Shown: positions 10,088 to 20,372 of the stretch, piece by piece
Position numbering within the stretch: position 1 is the first letter of the stretch
Layout of the letters: each line of letters begins with the position of its first letter
NCBI GenBank assembly: GCA_039105265.1
Contig: JAPFFF010000537.1
Coordinates: 1 to 20,372, forward strand
Direction of reading: 5' to 3'
Origin: Tritrichomonas musculus
Lineage: Eukaryota > Parabasalia > Tritrichomonadida > Tritrichomonadidae
Length of the DNA stretch: 20,372 nt
Program-made: the position numbers and the translations under genes
Notes under the pieces: generated by a model
What the model was told of the DNA's origin: nothing
Databases searched by the model: none
What the model saw: only the letters and a program-made list of their open reading frames with translations

Positions 10088-10480
10088 ATTTCGAAATTAA
10101 GTAAAATCAGTAAAAATTAAAGCTTAATCTCAGTTATTCTTAATCTAACATTTCTCACAAATGAACAGAGTTAAATAAAACACAAATCTCAAACACTTTT
10201 GTAAGATAATTATAAACGATTTCGAAATTAAGTAAAATCAGTAAAAATTAAAGCTTAATCTCAATTATTCCTATTCAAACGTTTCTCACAAATGAACAGA
10301 GTTAAATAAAACACAAATCTCAAACACTTTTGTAAGATAATTAAAAACGATTTCGAAATTAAGTAAAATCAGTAAAAATTAAAGCTTAATCTCAGTTATT
10401 CTTATTCAAACGTTTCTCACAAGTGAACAGAGTTAAATAAAACACAAATCTCAAACACTTTTGTAAGATAATTAAAAACG
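10088..10480. repeat. Class 4 trimer, M78-M80
   Basis: The leading unit is class 2 with T126 and the class 4 unit has A74. It is preceded by the only class 5 unit with G23 and G74 (M77) and followed by the 2-6-6-3 tetramer. Confidence 0.86.
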
Positions 10481-11004
10481 ATTTCGAAATTAAGTAAAAT
10501 CAGTAAAAATTAAAGCTTAATCTCAGTTATTCTTAATCTAACATTTCTCACAAGTGAACAGAGTTAAATAAAACACAAATCTCAAACACTTTTGTAAGAT
10601 AATTATAAACGATTTCGAAATTAAGTAAAATCAGTAAAAATTAAAGCTTAATCTCAATTATTCTTATTCAAACGTTTCTCACAAGTGAACAGAGTTAAAT
10701 AAAACACAAATCTCAAACACTTTTGTAAGATAATTATAAACGATTTCGAAATTAAGTAAAATCAGTAAAAATTAAAGCTTAATCTCAATTATTCTTATTC
10801 AAACGTTTCTCACAAGTGAACAGAGTTAAATAAAACACAAATCTCAAACACTTTTGTAAGATAATTAAAAACGATTTCGAAATTAAGTAAAATCAGTAAA
10901 AATTAAAGCTTAATCTCAGTTATTCTTATTCAAACGTTTCTCACAAGTGAACAGAGTTAAATAAAACACAAATCTCAAACACTTTTGTAAGATAATTAAA
11001 AACG
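10481..11004. repeat. Four-monomer unit 2-6-6-3 (M81-M84)
   Basis: This variant of the 2-6-7-3 tetramer has class 6 in place of class 7 in the third position. All four units carry G74. A second unit of this order lies at 16507-17030, where the third unit has A74. Confidence 0.8.
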
Positions 11005-11790
11005 ATTTCGAAATTAAGTAAAATCAGTAAAAATTAAAGCTTAATCTCAGTTATTCTTAATCTAACATTTCTCACAAATGAACAGAGTTAAATAAAACAC
11101 AAATCTCAAACACTTTTATAAGATAATTAAAAACGATTTCGAAATTAAGTAAAATCAGTAAAAATTAAAGCTTAATCTCAGTTATTCTTATTCAAACGTT
11201 TCTCACAAGTGAACAGAGTTAAATAAAACATAAATCTCAAACACTTTTGTAAGATAATTAAAAACGATTTCGAAATTAAGTAAAATCAGTAAAAATTAAA
11301 GCTTAATCTCAGTTATTCTTAATCTAACATTTCTCACAAATGAACAGAGTTAAATAAAACACAAATCTCAAACACTTTTGTAAGATAATTAAAAACGATT
11401 TCGAAATTAAGTAAAATCAGTAAAAATTAAAGCTTAATCTCAGTTATTCTTATTCAAACGTTTCTCACAAATGAACAGAGTTAAATAAAACACAAATCTC
11501 AAACACTTTTATAAGATAATTAAAAACGATTTCGAAATTAAGTAAAATCAGTAAAAATTAAAGCTTAATCTCAATTATTCTTAATCTAACATTTCTCACA
11601 AATGAACAGAGTTAAATAAAACACAAATCTCAAACACTTTTGTAAGATAATTAAAAACGATTTCGAAATTAAGTAAAATCAGTAAAAATTAAAGCGCAAT
11701 ATCAATTATTCTTATTCAAACGTTTCTCACAAATGAACAGAGTTAAATAAAACACAAATCTCAAACACTTTTGTAAGATAATTAAAAACG
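11005..11790. repeat. Six-monomer segment M85-M90, related to M41-M46
   Basis: Its order is 2 3 2 3 1 5, with A114 in the first and fourth units and G74/T96 in the second. M41-M46 (5241-6026) has the same markers in the same places, except that its third unit is class 3 instead of class 2. The offset is 44 monomers (5,764 bp), a third offset distinct from 31 and 47. Confidence 0.78.
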
Positions 11791-12183
11791 ATTTCGAAAT
11801 TAAGTAAAATCAGTAAAAATTAAAGCTTAATCTCAGTTATTCTTATTCAAACGTTTCTCACAAATGAACAGAGTTAAATAAAACACAAATCTCAAACACT
11901 TTTGTAAGATAATTATAAACGATTTCGAAATTAAGTAAAATCAGTAAAAATTAAAGCTTAATCTCAATTATTCTTAATCTAACATTTCTCACAAATGAAC
12001 AGAGTTAAATAAAACACAAATCTCAAACACTTTTGTAAGATAATTAAAAACGATTTCGAAATTAAGTAAAATCAGTAAAAATTAAAGCGCAATATCAATT
12101 ATTCTTATTCAAACGTTTCTCACAAATGAACAGAGTTAAATAAAACACAAATCTCAAACACTTTTGTAAGATAATTAAAAACG

Positions 12184-12576
12184 ATTTCGAAATTAAGTAA
12201 AATCAGTAAAAATTAAAGCTTAATCTCAATTATTCTTAATCTAACATTTCTCACAAATGAACAGAGTTAAATAAAACACAAATCTCAAACACTTTTGTAA
12301 GATAATTATAAACGATTTCGAAATTAAGTAAAATCAGTAAAAATTAAAGCTTAATCTCAATTATTCCTATTCAAACGTTTCTCACAAGTGAACAGAGTTA
12401 AATAAAACACAAATCTCAAACACTTTTGTAAGATAATTAAAAACGATTTCGAAATTAAGTAAAATCAGTAAAAATTAAAGCTTAATCTCAGTTATTCTTA
12501 TTCAAACGTTTCTCACAAGTGAACAGAGTTAAATAAAACACAAATCTCAAACACTTTTGTAAGATAATTAAAAACG
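12184..12576. repeat. Class 4 trimer, M94-M96
   Basis: Here the leading T126 unit is class 1, whereas its duplicate at 6027 starts with class 2. They differ only at site 46. The class 4 unit has G74, as in M48. Confidence 0.86.
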
Positions 12577-13624
12577 ATTTCGAAATTAAGTAAAATCAGT
12601 AAAAATTAAAGCTTAATCTCAGTTATTCTTAATCTAACATTTCTCACAAGTGAACAGAGTTAAATAAAACACAAATCTCAAACACTTTTGTAAGATAATT
12701 ATAAACGATTTCGAAATTAAGTAAAATCAGTAAAAATTAAAGCTTAATCTCAATTATTCTTATTCAAACGTTTCTCACAAGTAAACAGAGTTAAATAAAA
12801 CACAAATCTCAAACACTTTTGTAAGATAATTATAAACGATTTCGAAATTAAGTAAAATCAGTAAAAATTAAAGCTTAATCTCAATTATTCTTATTCTAAC
12901 ATTTCTCACAAATGAACAGAGTTAAATAAAACACAAATCTCAAACACTTTTGTAAGATAATTAAAAACGATTTCGAAATTAAGTAAAATCAGTAAAAATT
13001 AAAGCTTAATCTCAGTTATTCTTATTCAAACGTTTCTCACAAGTGAACAGAGTTAAATAAAACACAAATCTCAAACACTTTTGTAAGATAATTAAAAACG
13101 ATTTCGAAATTAAGTAAAATCAGTAAAAATTAAAGCTTAATCTCAGTTATTCTTAATCTAACATTTCTCACAAGTGAACAGAGTTAAATAAAACACAAAT
13201 CTCAAACACTTTTGTAAGATAATTATAAACGATTTCGAAATTAAGTAAAATCAGTAAAAATTAAAGCTTAATCTCAATTATTCTTATTCAAACGTTTCTC
13301 ACAAGTGAACAGAGTTAAATAAAACACAAATCTCAAACACTTTTGTAAGATAATTATAAACGATTTCGAAATTAAGTAAAATCAGTAAAAATTAAAGCTT
13401 AATCTCAATTATTCTTATTCTAACATTTCTCACAAATGAACAGAGTTAAATAAAACACAAATCTCAAACACTTTTGTAAGATAATTAAAAACGATTTCGA
13501 AATTAAGTAAAATCAGTAAAAATTAAAGCTTAATCTCAGTTATTCTTATTCAAACGTTTCTCACAAATGAACAGAGTTAAATAAAACACAAATCTCAAAC
13601 ACTTTTATAAGATAATTAAAAACG
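12577..13624. repeat. Tandem pair of 2-6-7-3 units, second occurrence (M97-M104)
   Basis: It repeats 6420-7467 in full, including the rare A76 in the first class 6 unit (M98). Confidence 0.85.
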
Positions 13625-14672
13625 ATTTCGAAATTAAGTAAAATCAGTAAAAATTAAAGCTTAATCTCAGTTATTCTTATTCAAACGTTTCTCACAAATG
13701 AACAGAGTTAAATAAAACACAAATCTCAAACACTTTTGTAAGATAATTAAAAACGATTTCGAAATTAAGTAAAATCAGTAAAAATTAAAGCTTAATCTCA
13801 GTTATTCTTATTCAAACGTTTCTCACAAATGAACAGAGTTAAATAAAACACAAATCTCAAACACTTTTGTAAGATAATTATAAACGATTTCGAAATTAAG
13901 TAAAATCAGTAAAAATTAAAGCTTAATCTCAGTTATTCTTAATCTAACATTTCTCACAAATGAACAGAGTTAAATAAAACACAAATCTCAAACACTTTTG
14001 TAAGATAATTAAAAACGATTTCGAAATTAAGTAAAATCAGTAAAAATTAAAGCTTAATCTCAGTTATTCTTAATCTAACATTTCTCACAAATGAACAGAG
14101 TTAAATAAAACACAAATCTCAAACACTTTTGTAAGATAATTAAAAACGATTTCGAAATTAAGTAAAATCAGTAAAAATTAAAGCTTAATCTCAGTTATTC
14201 TTATTCAAACGTTTCTCACAAATGAACAGAGTTAAATAAAACACAAATCTCAAACACTTTTGTAAGATAATTAAAAACGATTTCGAAATTAAGTAAAATC
14301 AGTAAAAATTAAAGCTTAATCTCAATTATTCTTAATCTAACATTTCTCACAAATGAACAGAGTTAAATAAAACACAAATCTCAAACACTTTTGTAAGATA
14401 ATTAAAAACGATTTCGAAATTAAGTAAAATCAGTAAAAATTAAAGCGCAATATCAATTATTCTTATTCAAACGTTTCTCACAAATGAACAGAGTTAAATA
14501 AAACACAAATCTCAAACACTTTTGTAAGATAATTAAAAACGATTTCGAAATTAAGTAAAATCAGTAAAAATTAAAGCTTAATCTCAATTATTCTTAATCT
14601 AACATTTCTCACAAATGAACAGAGTTAAATAAAACACAAATCTCAAACACTTTTGTAAGATAATTAAAAACG
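12970..14672. repeat. 13-monomer module, copy 2 (M100-M112)
   Basis: Offset 6,157 bp from copy 1. It is followed by four more class 1 units before the six-monomer module, the longest such run in the window. Confidence 0.87.
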
Positions 14673-15196
14673 ATTTCGAAATTAAGTAAAATCAGTAAAA
14701 ATTAAAGCTTAATCTCAATTATTCTTAATCTAACATTTCTCACAAATGAACAGAGTTAAATAAAACACAAATCTCAAACACTTTTGTAAGATAATTAAAA
14801 ACGATTTCGAAATTAAGTAAAATCAGTAAAAATTAAAGCTTAATCTCAATTATTCTTAATCTAACATTTCTCACAAATGAACAGAGTTAAATAAAACACA
14901 AATCTCAAACACTTTTGTAAGATAATTAAAAACGATTTCGAAATTAAGTAAAATCAGTAAAAATTAAAGCTTAATCTCAATTATTCTTAATCTAACGTTT
15001 CTCACAAGTGAACAGAGTTAAATAAAACACAAATCTCAAACACTTTTGTAAGATAATTAAAAACGATTTCGAAATTAAGTAAAATCAGTAAAAATTAAAG
15101 CTTAATCTCAATTATTCTTAATCTAACATTTCTCACAAATGAACAGAGTTAAATAAAACACAAATCTCAAACACTTTTGTAAGATAATTATAAACG
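14542..15196. repeat. Run of five class 1 monomers (M112-M116)
   Basis: Five adjacent class 1 units lie between the 13-monomer module and the six-monomer module. The equivalent runs are two units at M65-M66 and three at M143-M145. The fourth unit here (M115) and the middle unit of the third copy (M144) share G63 and G74; the last unit always has T126. M113 and M114 are the surplus relative to M143-M145, and I see no difference between M112, M113 and M114. This is what a very local unit gain or loss would look like. Confidence 0.87.
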
Positions 15197-15851
15197 ATTT
15201 CGAAATTAAGTAAAATCAGTAAAAATTAAAGCTTAATCTCAATTATTCCTATTCAAACGTTTCTCACAAATGAACAGAGTTAAATAAAACACAAATCTCA
15301 AACACTTTTGTAAGATAATTAAAAACGATTTCGAAATTAAGTAAAATCAGTAAAAATTAAAGCTTAATCTCAGTTATTCTTATTCAAACGTTTCTCACAA
15401 GTGAACAGAGTTAAATAAAACACAAATCTCAAACACTTTTGTAAGATAATTAAAAACGATTTCGAAATTAAGTAAAATCAGTAAAAATTAAAGCTTAATC
15501 TCAGTTATTCTTATTCAAACGTTTCTCACAAATGAACAGAGTTAAATAAAACACAAATCTCAAACACTTTTGTAAGATAATTAAAAACGATTTCGAAATT
15601 AAGTAAAATCAATAAAAATTAAAGCGCAATATCAATTATTCTTATTCAAACGTTTCTCACAAGTGAACAGAGTTAAATAAAACACAAATCTCAAACACTT
15701 TTGTAAGATAATTATAAACGATTTCGAAATTAAGTAAAATCAGTAAAAATTAAAGCTTAATCTCAGTTATTCTTATTCTAACATTTCTCACAAATGAACA
15801 GAGTTAAATAAAACACAAATCTCAAACACTTTTGTAAGATAATTAAAAACG
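15066..15851. repeat. Six-monomer module, copy 4 with one altered unit (M116-M121)
   Basis: The first five monomers match the other copies. The sixth, M121 at 15721-15851, has T56 with T59/A63 and G46. This is the only unit in the window combining a class 7 core with G46. The following units 3 2 7 3 3 match copy 1 and copy 5, so the module and its right flank are co-duplicated and M121 differs by a single base. Confidence 0.87.
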
Positions 15852-16506
15852 ATTTCGAAATTAAGTAAAATCAGTAAAAATTAAAGCTTAATCTCAGTTA
15901 TTCTTATTCAAACGTTTCTCACAAATGAACAGAGTTAAATAAAACACAAATCTCAAACACTTTTGTAAGATAATTAAAAACGATTTCGAAATTAAGTAAA
16001 ATCAGTAAAAATTAAAGCTTAATCTCAGTTATTCTTAATCTAACATTTCTCACAAATGAACAGAGTTAAATAAAACACAAATCTCAAACACTTTTGTAAG
16101 ATAATTAAAAACGATTTCGAAATTAAGTAAAATCAGTAAAAATTAAAGCTTAATCTCAATTATTCTTATTCTAACATTTCTCACAAATGAACAGAGTTAA
16201 ATAAAACATAAATCTCAAACACTTTTGTAAGATAATTATAAACGATTTCGAAATTAAGTAAAATCAGTAAAAATTAAAGCTTAATCTCAGTTATTCTTAT
16301 TCAAACGTTTCTCACAAATGAACAGAGTTAAATAAAACACAAATCTCAAACACTTTTGTAAGATAATTAAAAACGATTTCGAAATTAAGTAAAATCAGTA
16401 AAAATTAAAGCTTAATCTCAGTTATTCTTATTCAAACGTTTCTCACAAATGAACAGAGTTAAATAAAACACAAATCTCAAACACTTTTGTAAGATAATTA
16501 AAAACG

Positions 16507-17030
16507 ATTTCGAAATTAAGTAAAATCAGTAAAAATTAAAGCTTAATCTCAGTTATTCTTAATCTAACATTTCTCACAAGTGAACAGAGTTAAATAAAAC
16601 ACAAATCTCAAACACTTTTGTAAGATAATTATAAACGATTTCGAAATTAAGTAAAATCAGTAAAAATTAAAGCTTAATCTCAATTATTCTTATTCAAACG
16701 TTTCTCACAAGTGAACAGAGTTAAATAAAACACAAATCTCAAACACTTTTGTAAGATAATTATAAACGATTTCGAAATTAAGTAAAATCAGTAAAAATTA
16801 AAGCTTAATCTCAATTATTCTTATTCAAACGTTTCTCACAAATGAACAGAGTTAAATAAAACACAAATCTCAAACACTTTTGTAAGATAATTAAAAACGA
16901 TTTCGAAATTAAGTAAAATCAGTAAAAATTAAAGCTTAATCTCAGTTATTCTTATTCAAACGTTTCTCACAAGTGAACAGAGTTAAATAAAACACAAATC
17001 TCAAACACTTTTGTAAGATAATTAAAAACG
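16507..17030. repeat. Four-monomer unit 2-6-6-3, second occurrence (M127-M130)
   Basis: It follows the module flank 3-2-7-3-3 (M122-M126) and is followed by a G74 class 3 unit and then another 2-6-7-3 unit. It differs from 10481-11004 at site 74 of the third unit. Confidence 0.8.
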
Positions 17031-18733
17031 ATTTCGAAATTAAGTAAAATCAGTAAAAATTAAAGCTTAATCTCAGTTATTCTTATTCAAACGTTTCTCA
17101 CAAGTGAACAGAGTTAAATAAAACACAAATCTCAAACACTTTTGTAAGATAATTAAAAACGATTTCGAAATTAAGTAAAATCAGTAAAAATTAAAGCTTA
17201 ATCTCAGTTATTCTTAATCTAACATTTCTCACAAGTGAACAGAGTTAAATAAAACACAAATCTCAAACACTTTTGTAAGATAATTATAAACGATTTCGAA
17301 ATTAAGTAAAATCAGTAAAAATTAAAGCTTAATCTCAATTATTCTTATTCAAACGTTTCTCACAAGTGAACAGAGTTAAATAAAACACAAATCTCAAACA
17401 CTTTTGTAAGATAATTATAAACGATTTCGAAATTAAGTAAAATCAGTAAAAATTAAAGCTTAATCTCAATTATTCTTATTCTAACATTTCTCACAAATGA
17501 ACAGAGTTAAATAAAACACAAATCTCAAACACTTTTGTAAGATAATTAAAAACGATTTCGAAATTAAGTAAAATCAGTAAAAATTAAAGCTTAATCTCAG
17601 TTATTCTTATTCAAACGTTTCTCACAAATGAACAGAGTTAAATAAAACACAAATCTCAAACACTTTTATAAGATAATTAAAAACGATTTCGAAATTAAGT
17701 AAAATCAGTAAAAATTAAAGCTTAATCTCAGTTATTCTTATTCAAACGTTTCTCACAAATGAACAGAGTTAAATAAAACACAAATCTCAAACACTTTTGT
17801 AAGATAATTAAAAACGATTTCGAAATTAAGTAAAATCAGTAAAAATTAAAGCTTAATCTCAGTTATTCTTATTCAAACGTTTCTCACAAATGAACAGAGT
17901 TAAATAAAACACAAATCTCAAACACTTTTGTAAGATAATTATAAACGATTTCGAAATTAAGTAAAATCAGTAAAAATTAAAGCTTAATCTCAGTTATTCT
18001 TAATCTAACATTTCTCACAAATGAACAGAGTTAAATAAAACACAAATCTCAAACACTTTTGTAAGATAATTAAAAACGATTTCGAAATTAAGTAAAATCA
18101 GTAAAAATTAAAGCTTAATCTCAGTTATTCTTAATCTAACATTTCTCACAAATGAACAGAGTTAAATAAAACACAAATCTCAAACACTTTTGTAAGATAA
18201 TTAAAAACGATTTCGAAATTAAGTAAAATCAGTAAAAATTAAAGCTTAATCTCAGTTATTCTTATTCAAACGTTTCTCACAAATGAACAGAGTTAAATAA
18301 AACACAAATCTCAAACACTTTTGTAAGATAATTAAAAACGATTTCGAAATTAAGTAAAATCAGTAAAAATTAAAGCTTAATCTCAATTATTCTTAATCTA
18401 ACATTTCTCACAAATGAACAGAGTTAAATAAAACACAAATCTCAAACACTTTTGTAAGATAATTAAAAACGATTTCGAAATTAAGTAAAATCAGTAAAAA
18501 TTAAAGCGCAATATCAATTATTCTTATTCAAACGTTTCTCACAAATGAACAGAGTTAAATAAAACACAAATCTCAAACACTTTTGTAAGATAATTAAAAA
18601 CGATTTCGAAATTAAGTAAAATCAGTAAAAATTAAAGCTTAATCTCAATTATTCTTAATCTAACATTTCTCACAAATGAACAGAGTTAAATAAAACACAA
18701 ATCTCAAACACTTTTGTAAGATAATTAAAAACG
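17031..18733. repeat. 13-monomer module, copy 3 (M131-M143)
   Basis: Offset 4,061 bp from copy 2 and 10,218 bp from copy 1. On the left it is preceded by a class 3 unit with G74 (M130), where copies 1 and 2 have class 7. On the right two class 1 units follow, one with G63/G74, before the six-monomer module. Confidence 0.87.
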
Positions 18734-18864
18734 ATTTCGAAATTAAGTAAAATCAGTAAAAATTAAAGCTTAATCTCAATTATTCTTAATCTAACGTTTC
18801 TCACAAGTGAACAGAGTTAAATAAAACACAAATCTCAAACACTTTTGTAAGATAATTAAAAACG

Positions 18865-19650
18865 ATTTCGAAATTAAGTAAAATCAGTAAAAATTAAAGC
18901 TTAATCTCAATTATTCTTAATCTAACATTTCTCACAAATGAACAGAGTTAAATAAAACACAAATCTCAAACACTTTTGTAAGATAATTATAAACGATTTC
19001 GAAATTAAGTAAAATCAGTAAAAATTAAAGCTTAATCTCAATTATTCCTATTCAAACGTTTCTCACAAATGAACAGAGTTAAATAAAACACAAATCTCAA
19101 ACACTTTTGTAAGATAATTAAAAACGATTTCGAAATTAAGTAAAATCAGTAAAAATTAAAGCTTAATCTCAGTTATTCTTATTCAAACGTTTCTCACAAG
19201 TGAACAGAGTTAAATAAAACACAAATCTCAAACACTTTTGTAAGATAATTAAAAACGATTTCGAAATTAAGTAAAATCAGTAAAAATTAAAGCTTAATCT
19301 CAGTTATTCTTATTCAAACGTTTCTCACAAATGAACAGAGTTAAATAAAACACAAATCTCAAACACTTTTGTAAGATAATTAAAAACGATTTCGAAATTA
19401 AGTAAAATCAATAAAAATTAAAGCGCAATATCAATTATTCTTATTCAAACGTTTCTCACAAGTGAACAGAGTTAAATAAAACACAAATCTCAAACACTTT
19501 TGTAAGATAATTATAAACGATTTCGAAATTAAGTAAAATCAGTAAAAATTAAAGCTTAATCTCAGTTATTCTTAATCTAACATTTCTCACAAATGAACAG
19601 AGTTAAATAAAACACAAATCTCAAACACTTTTGTAAGATAATTAAAAACG
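18865..19650. repeat. Six-monomer module 1-4-3-3-5-2, copy 5 (M145-M150)
   Basis: It is identical by eye to copy 1, including the next six monomers. It is preceded by a class 1 unit with the recombinant G63 (M144), as copy 4 is (M115), tying copies 4 and 5 together on the left. Confidence 0.88.
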
Positions 19651-20305
19651 ATTTCGAAATTAAGTAAAATCAGTAAAAATTAAAGCTTAATCTCAGTTAT
19701 TCTTATTCAAACGTTTCTCACAAATGAACAGAGTTAAATAAAACACAAATCTCAAACACTTTTGTAAGATAATTAAAAACGATTTCGAAATTAAGTAAAA
19801 TCAGTAAAAATTAAAGCTTAATCTCAGTTATTCTTAATCTAACATTTCTCACAAATGAACAGAGTTAAATAAAACACAAATCTCAAACACTTTTGTAAGA
19901 TAATTAAAAACGATTTCGAAATTAAGTAAAATCAGTAAAAATTAAAGCTTAATCTCAATTATTCTTATTCTAACATTTCTCACAAATGAACAGAGTTAAA
20001 TAAAACATAAATCTCAAACACTTTTGTAAGATAATTATAAACGATTTCGAAATTAAGTAAAATCAGTAAAAATTAAAGCTTAATCTCAGTTATTCTTATT
20101 CAAACGTTTCTCACAAATGAACAGAGTTAAATAAAACACAAATCTCAAACACTTTTGTAAGATAATTAAAAACGATTTCGAAATTAAGTAAAATCAGTAA
20201 AAATTAAAGCTTAATCTCAGTTATTCTTATTCAAACGTTTCTCACAAATGAACAGAGTTAAATAAAACACAAATCTCAAACACTTTTGTAAGATAATTAA
20301 AAACG

Positions 20306-20372
20306 ATTTCGAAATTAAGTAAAATCAGTAAAAATTAAAGCTTAATCTCAATTATTCTTAATCTAACATTTC
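20306..20372. repeat. Partial monomer M156, cut by the window end
   Basis: The first 67 bp of a class 1 unit (A46, A56/T59/A63). The array evidently continues beyond the window. Confidence 0.95.

Larger units (their letters stand above)
8516..10742. repeat. 17-monomer tract M66-M82, partner of M35-M51
   Basis: Second copy of the tract at 4455-6681. Its order is 1 4 3 3 5 2 2 3 3 3 7 5 2 4 3 2 6, with class 7 where the first copy has class 1 in the eleventh unit. The same 31-monomer offset separates the 13-monomer modules at 12970 and 17031, so 4,061 bp is the nearest thing to a super-period here. Confidence 0.82.
11917..14797. repeat. Long near-identical duplication, right copy (2,881 bp)
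   Basis: Partner of 5760-8640. To the right of this copy the class 1 run is longer (M112-M116) than at the left copy (M65-M66), so the two diverge by whole monomers at that edge, as in-register unequal exchange would give. Confidence 0.86.
1..20372. repeat. Satellite DNA array, 131-bp monomer, 155.5 copies head to tail
   Basis: The landmark ATTTCGAAAT recurs every 131 bp from base 1 to base 20306, always in the same orientation. The starts I checked across the window (132, 263, 394, 6551, 9826, 13101, 18865, 20306) fall exactly on multiples of 131, so there is no net insertion or deletion. Seventeen positions vary by eye, and I estimate any two monomers to be about 90-100% identical. Base composition is roughly 77% A+T. 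The variants combine into seven linked classes arranged in reused multi-monomer modules, which is higher-order repeat structure. Arrays of this kind are known from centromeric, pericentromeric and subtelomeric heterochromatin of eukaryotes; which of these applies cannot be read from the window. All six frames are closed by frequent stops, so the array does not code for protein. I do not recognise the family by name. Confidence 0.98.
18865..20372. repeat. Right copy of the 1,508-bp direct repeat shared by both window ends
   Basis: M145-M155 and partial M156 repeat the order and sub-variants of 1-1508. The match is cut off only by the end of the window, so its true right limit is unknown. On the left, M144 (class 1 with G63 and G74) has no counterpart before base 1. 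Confidence 0.88.

Noticed and set aside
1-20372. CRISPR array
   Set aside because: There are direct repeats at regular spacing, but the intervening sequence is also conserved between units. There are no unique spacers, no leader and no cas genes, so this is a simple tandem satellite.
1-20372. Protein-coding repeat (tandem-repeat protein)
   Set aside because: 131 is not a multiple of 3, so frames rotate from monomer to monomer. Stops occur in all phases within each monomer (for example TAA at sites 11, 15 and 31 on the plus strand). The longest open stretch I can trace is roughly 110 nt, on the minus strand.
1-20372. Transposable element or virus-derived tandem
   Set aside because: No terminal repeats, target-site duplications, coding remnants or tails are seen. 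The unit is simply 131 bp, head to tail.
1-20372. Telomeric repeat or rDNA spacer
   Set aside because: There is no short G-rich telomere-type motif, no rRNA sequence, and no promoter-like spacer subrepeats next to rRNA genes.
1-20372. Assignment to a named satellite family or species
   Set aside because: Length and composition fit satellites of many insects, plants and other eukaryotes. I do not recognise the monomer, and a database search would be needed to name it.

Overview
The whole window is one satellite DNA array. It holds 155 complete head-to-tail monomers of exactly 131 bp (155 x 131 = 20,305) plus the first 67 bp of a 156th. Nothing else is present: I see no gene, RNA gene, transposon, spacer or inversion, and no frame on either strand stays open for more than roughly 110 nt. 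A monomer is about 22-24% G+C, and the given strand is rich in A over T (61 A to 41 T in the first monomer). A long, uninterrupted, homogenised satellite like this points to heterochromatin of a eukaryotic chromosome, such as a centromeric, pericentromeric or subtelomeric block. I do not recognise the family and cannot name the organism from sequence alone.

Monomers are numbered M1-M156, where Mk starts at 1 + 131(k-1), and positions within a monomer count from the A of its ATTTCG. By eye, 17 of 131 positions vary: 23, 28, 35, 37, 38, 42, 46, 53, 56, 59, 63, 74, 76, 96, 114, 125 and 126. The variants are linked and define seven classes. Class 1: A46, A56/T59/A63. Class 2: as 1 but G46. Class 3: G46, T56/A59/G63. 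Class 4: A46, C53, T56/A59/G63. Class 5: GCGC at 35-38 plus A42, with T56/A59/G63. Class 6: A46, T56/A59/G63. Class 7: T56 with T59/A63. Counts including the partial monomer are 22, 33, 57, 9, 15, 10 and 10. Sites 74 (A/G), 114 (G/A), 96 (C/T) and 126 (A/T) subdivide them.

Class order. M1-10: 1 4 3 3 5 2 3 2 7 3. M11-20: 3 1 5 5 2 2 4 3 2 3. M21-30: 3 3 3 3 2 2 2 2 3 3. M31-40: 3 6 5 1 1 4 3 3 5 2. M41-50: 2 3 3 3 1 5 2 4 3 2. M51-60: 6 7 3 2 6 7 3 3 3 2. M61-70: 2 3 1 5 1 1 4 3 3 5. M71-80: 2 2 3 3 3 7 5 2 4 3. M81-90: 2 6 6 3 2 3 2 3 1 5. M91-100: 3 1 5 1 4 3 2 6 7 3. M101-110: 2 6 7 3 3 3 2 2 3 1. M111-120: 5 1 1 1 1 1 4 3 3 5. M121-130: 7 3 2 7 3 3 2 6 6 3. M131-140: 3 2 6 7 3 3 3 2 2 3. 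M141-150: 1 5 1 1 1 4 3 3 5 2. M151-156: 3 2 7 3 3 1.

This order is not random and has no single period. It is a mosaic of multi-monomer modules reused at several offsets, always whole numbers of monomers. A six-monomer module starts at M1, M35, M66, M116 and M145. A 13-monomer module occurs three times (from M53, M100 and M131). A tract of about 2.9 kb is duplicated 47 monomers away with one visible difference. A 17-monomer tract recurs 31 monomers away. The first 1,508 bp and the last 1,508 bp are identical by eye. M14-M34 is the least duplicated stretch and carries most of the private variants. The pattern is what repeated unequal exchange and segmental amplification in register would give.
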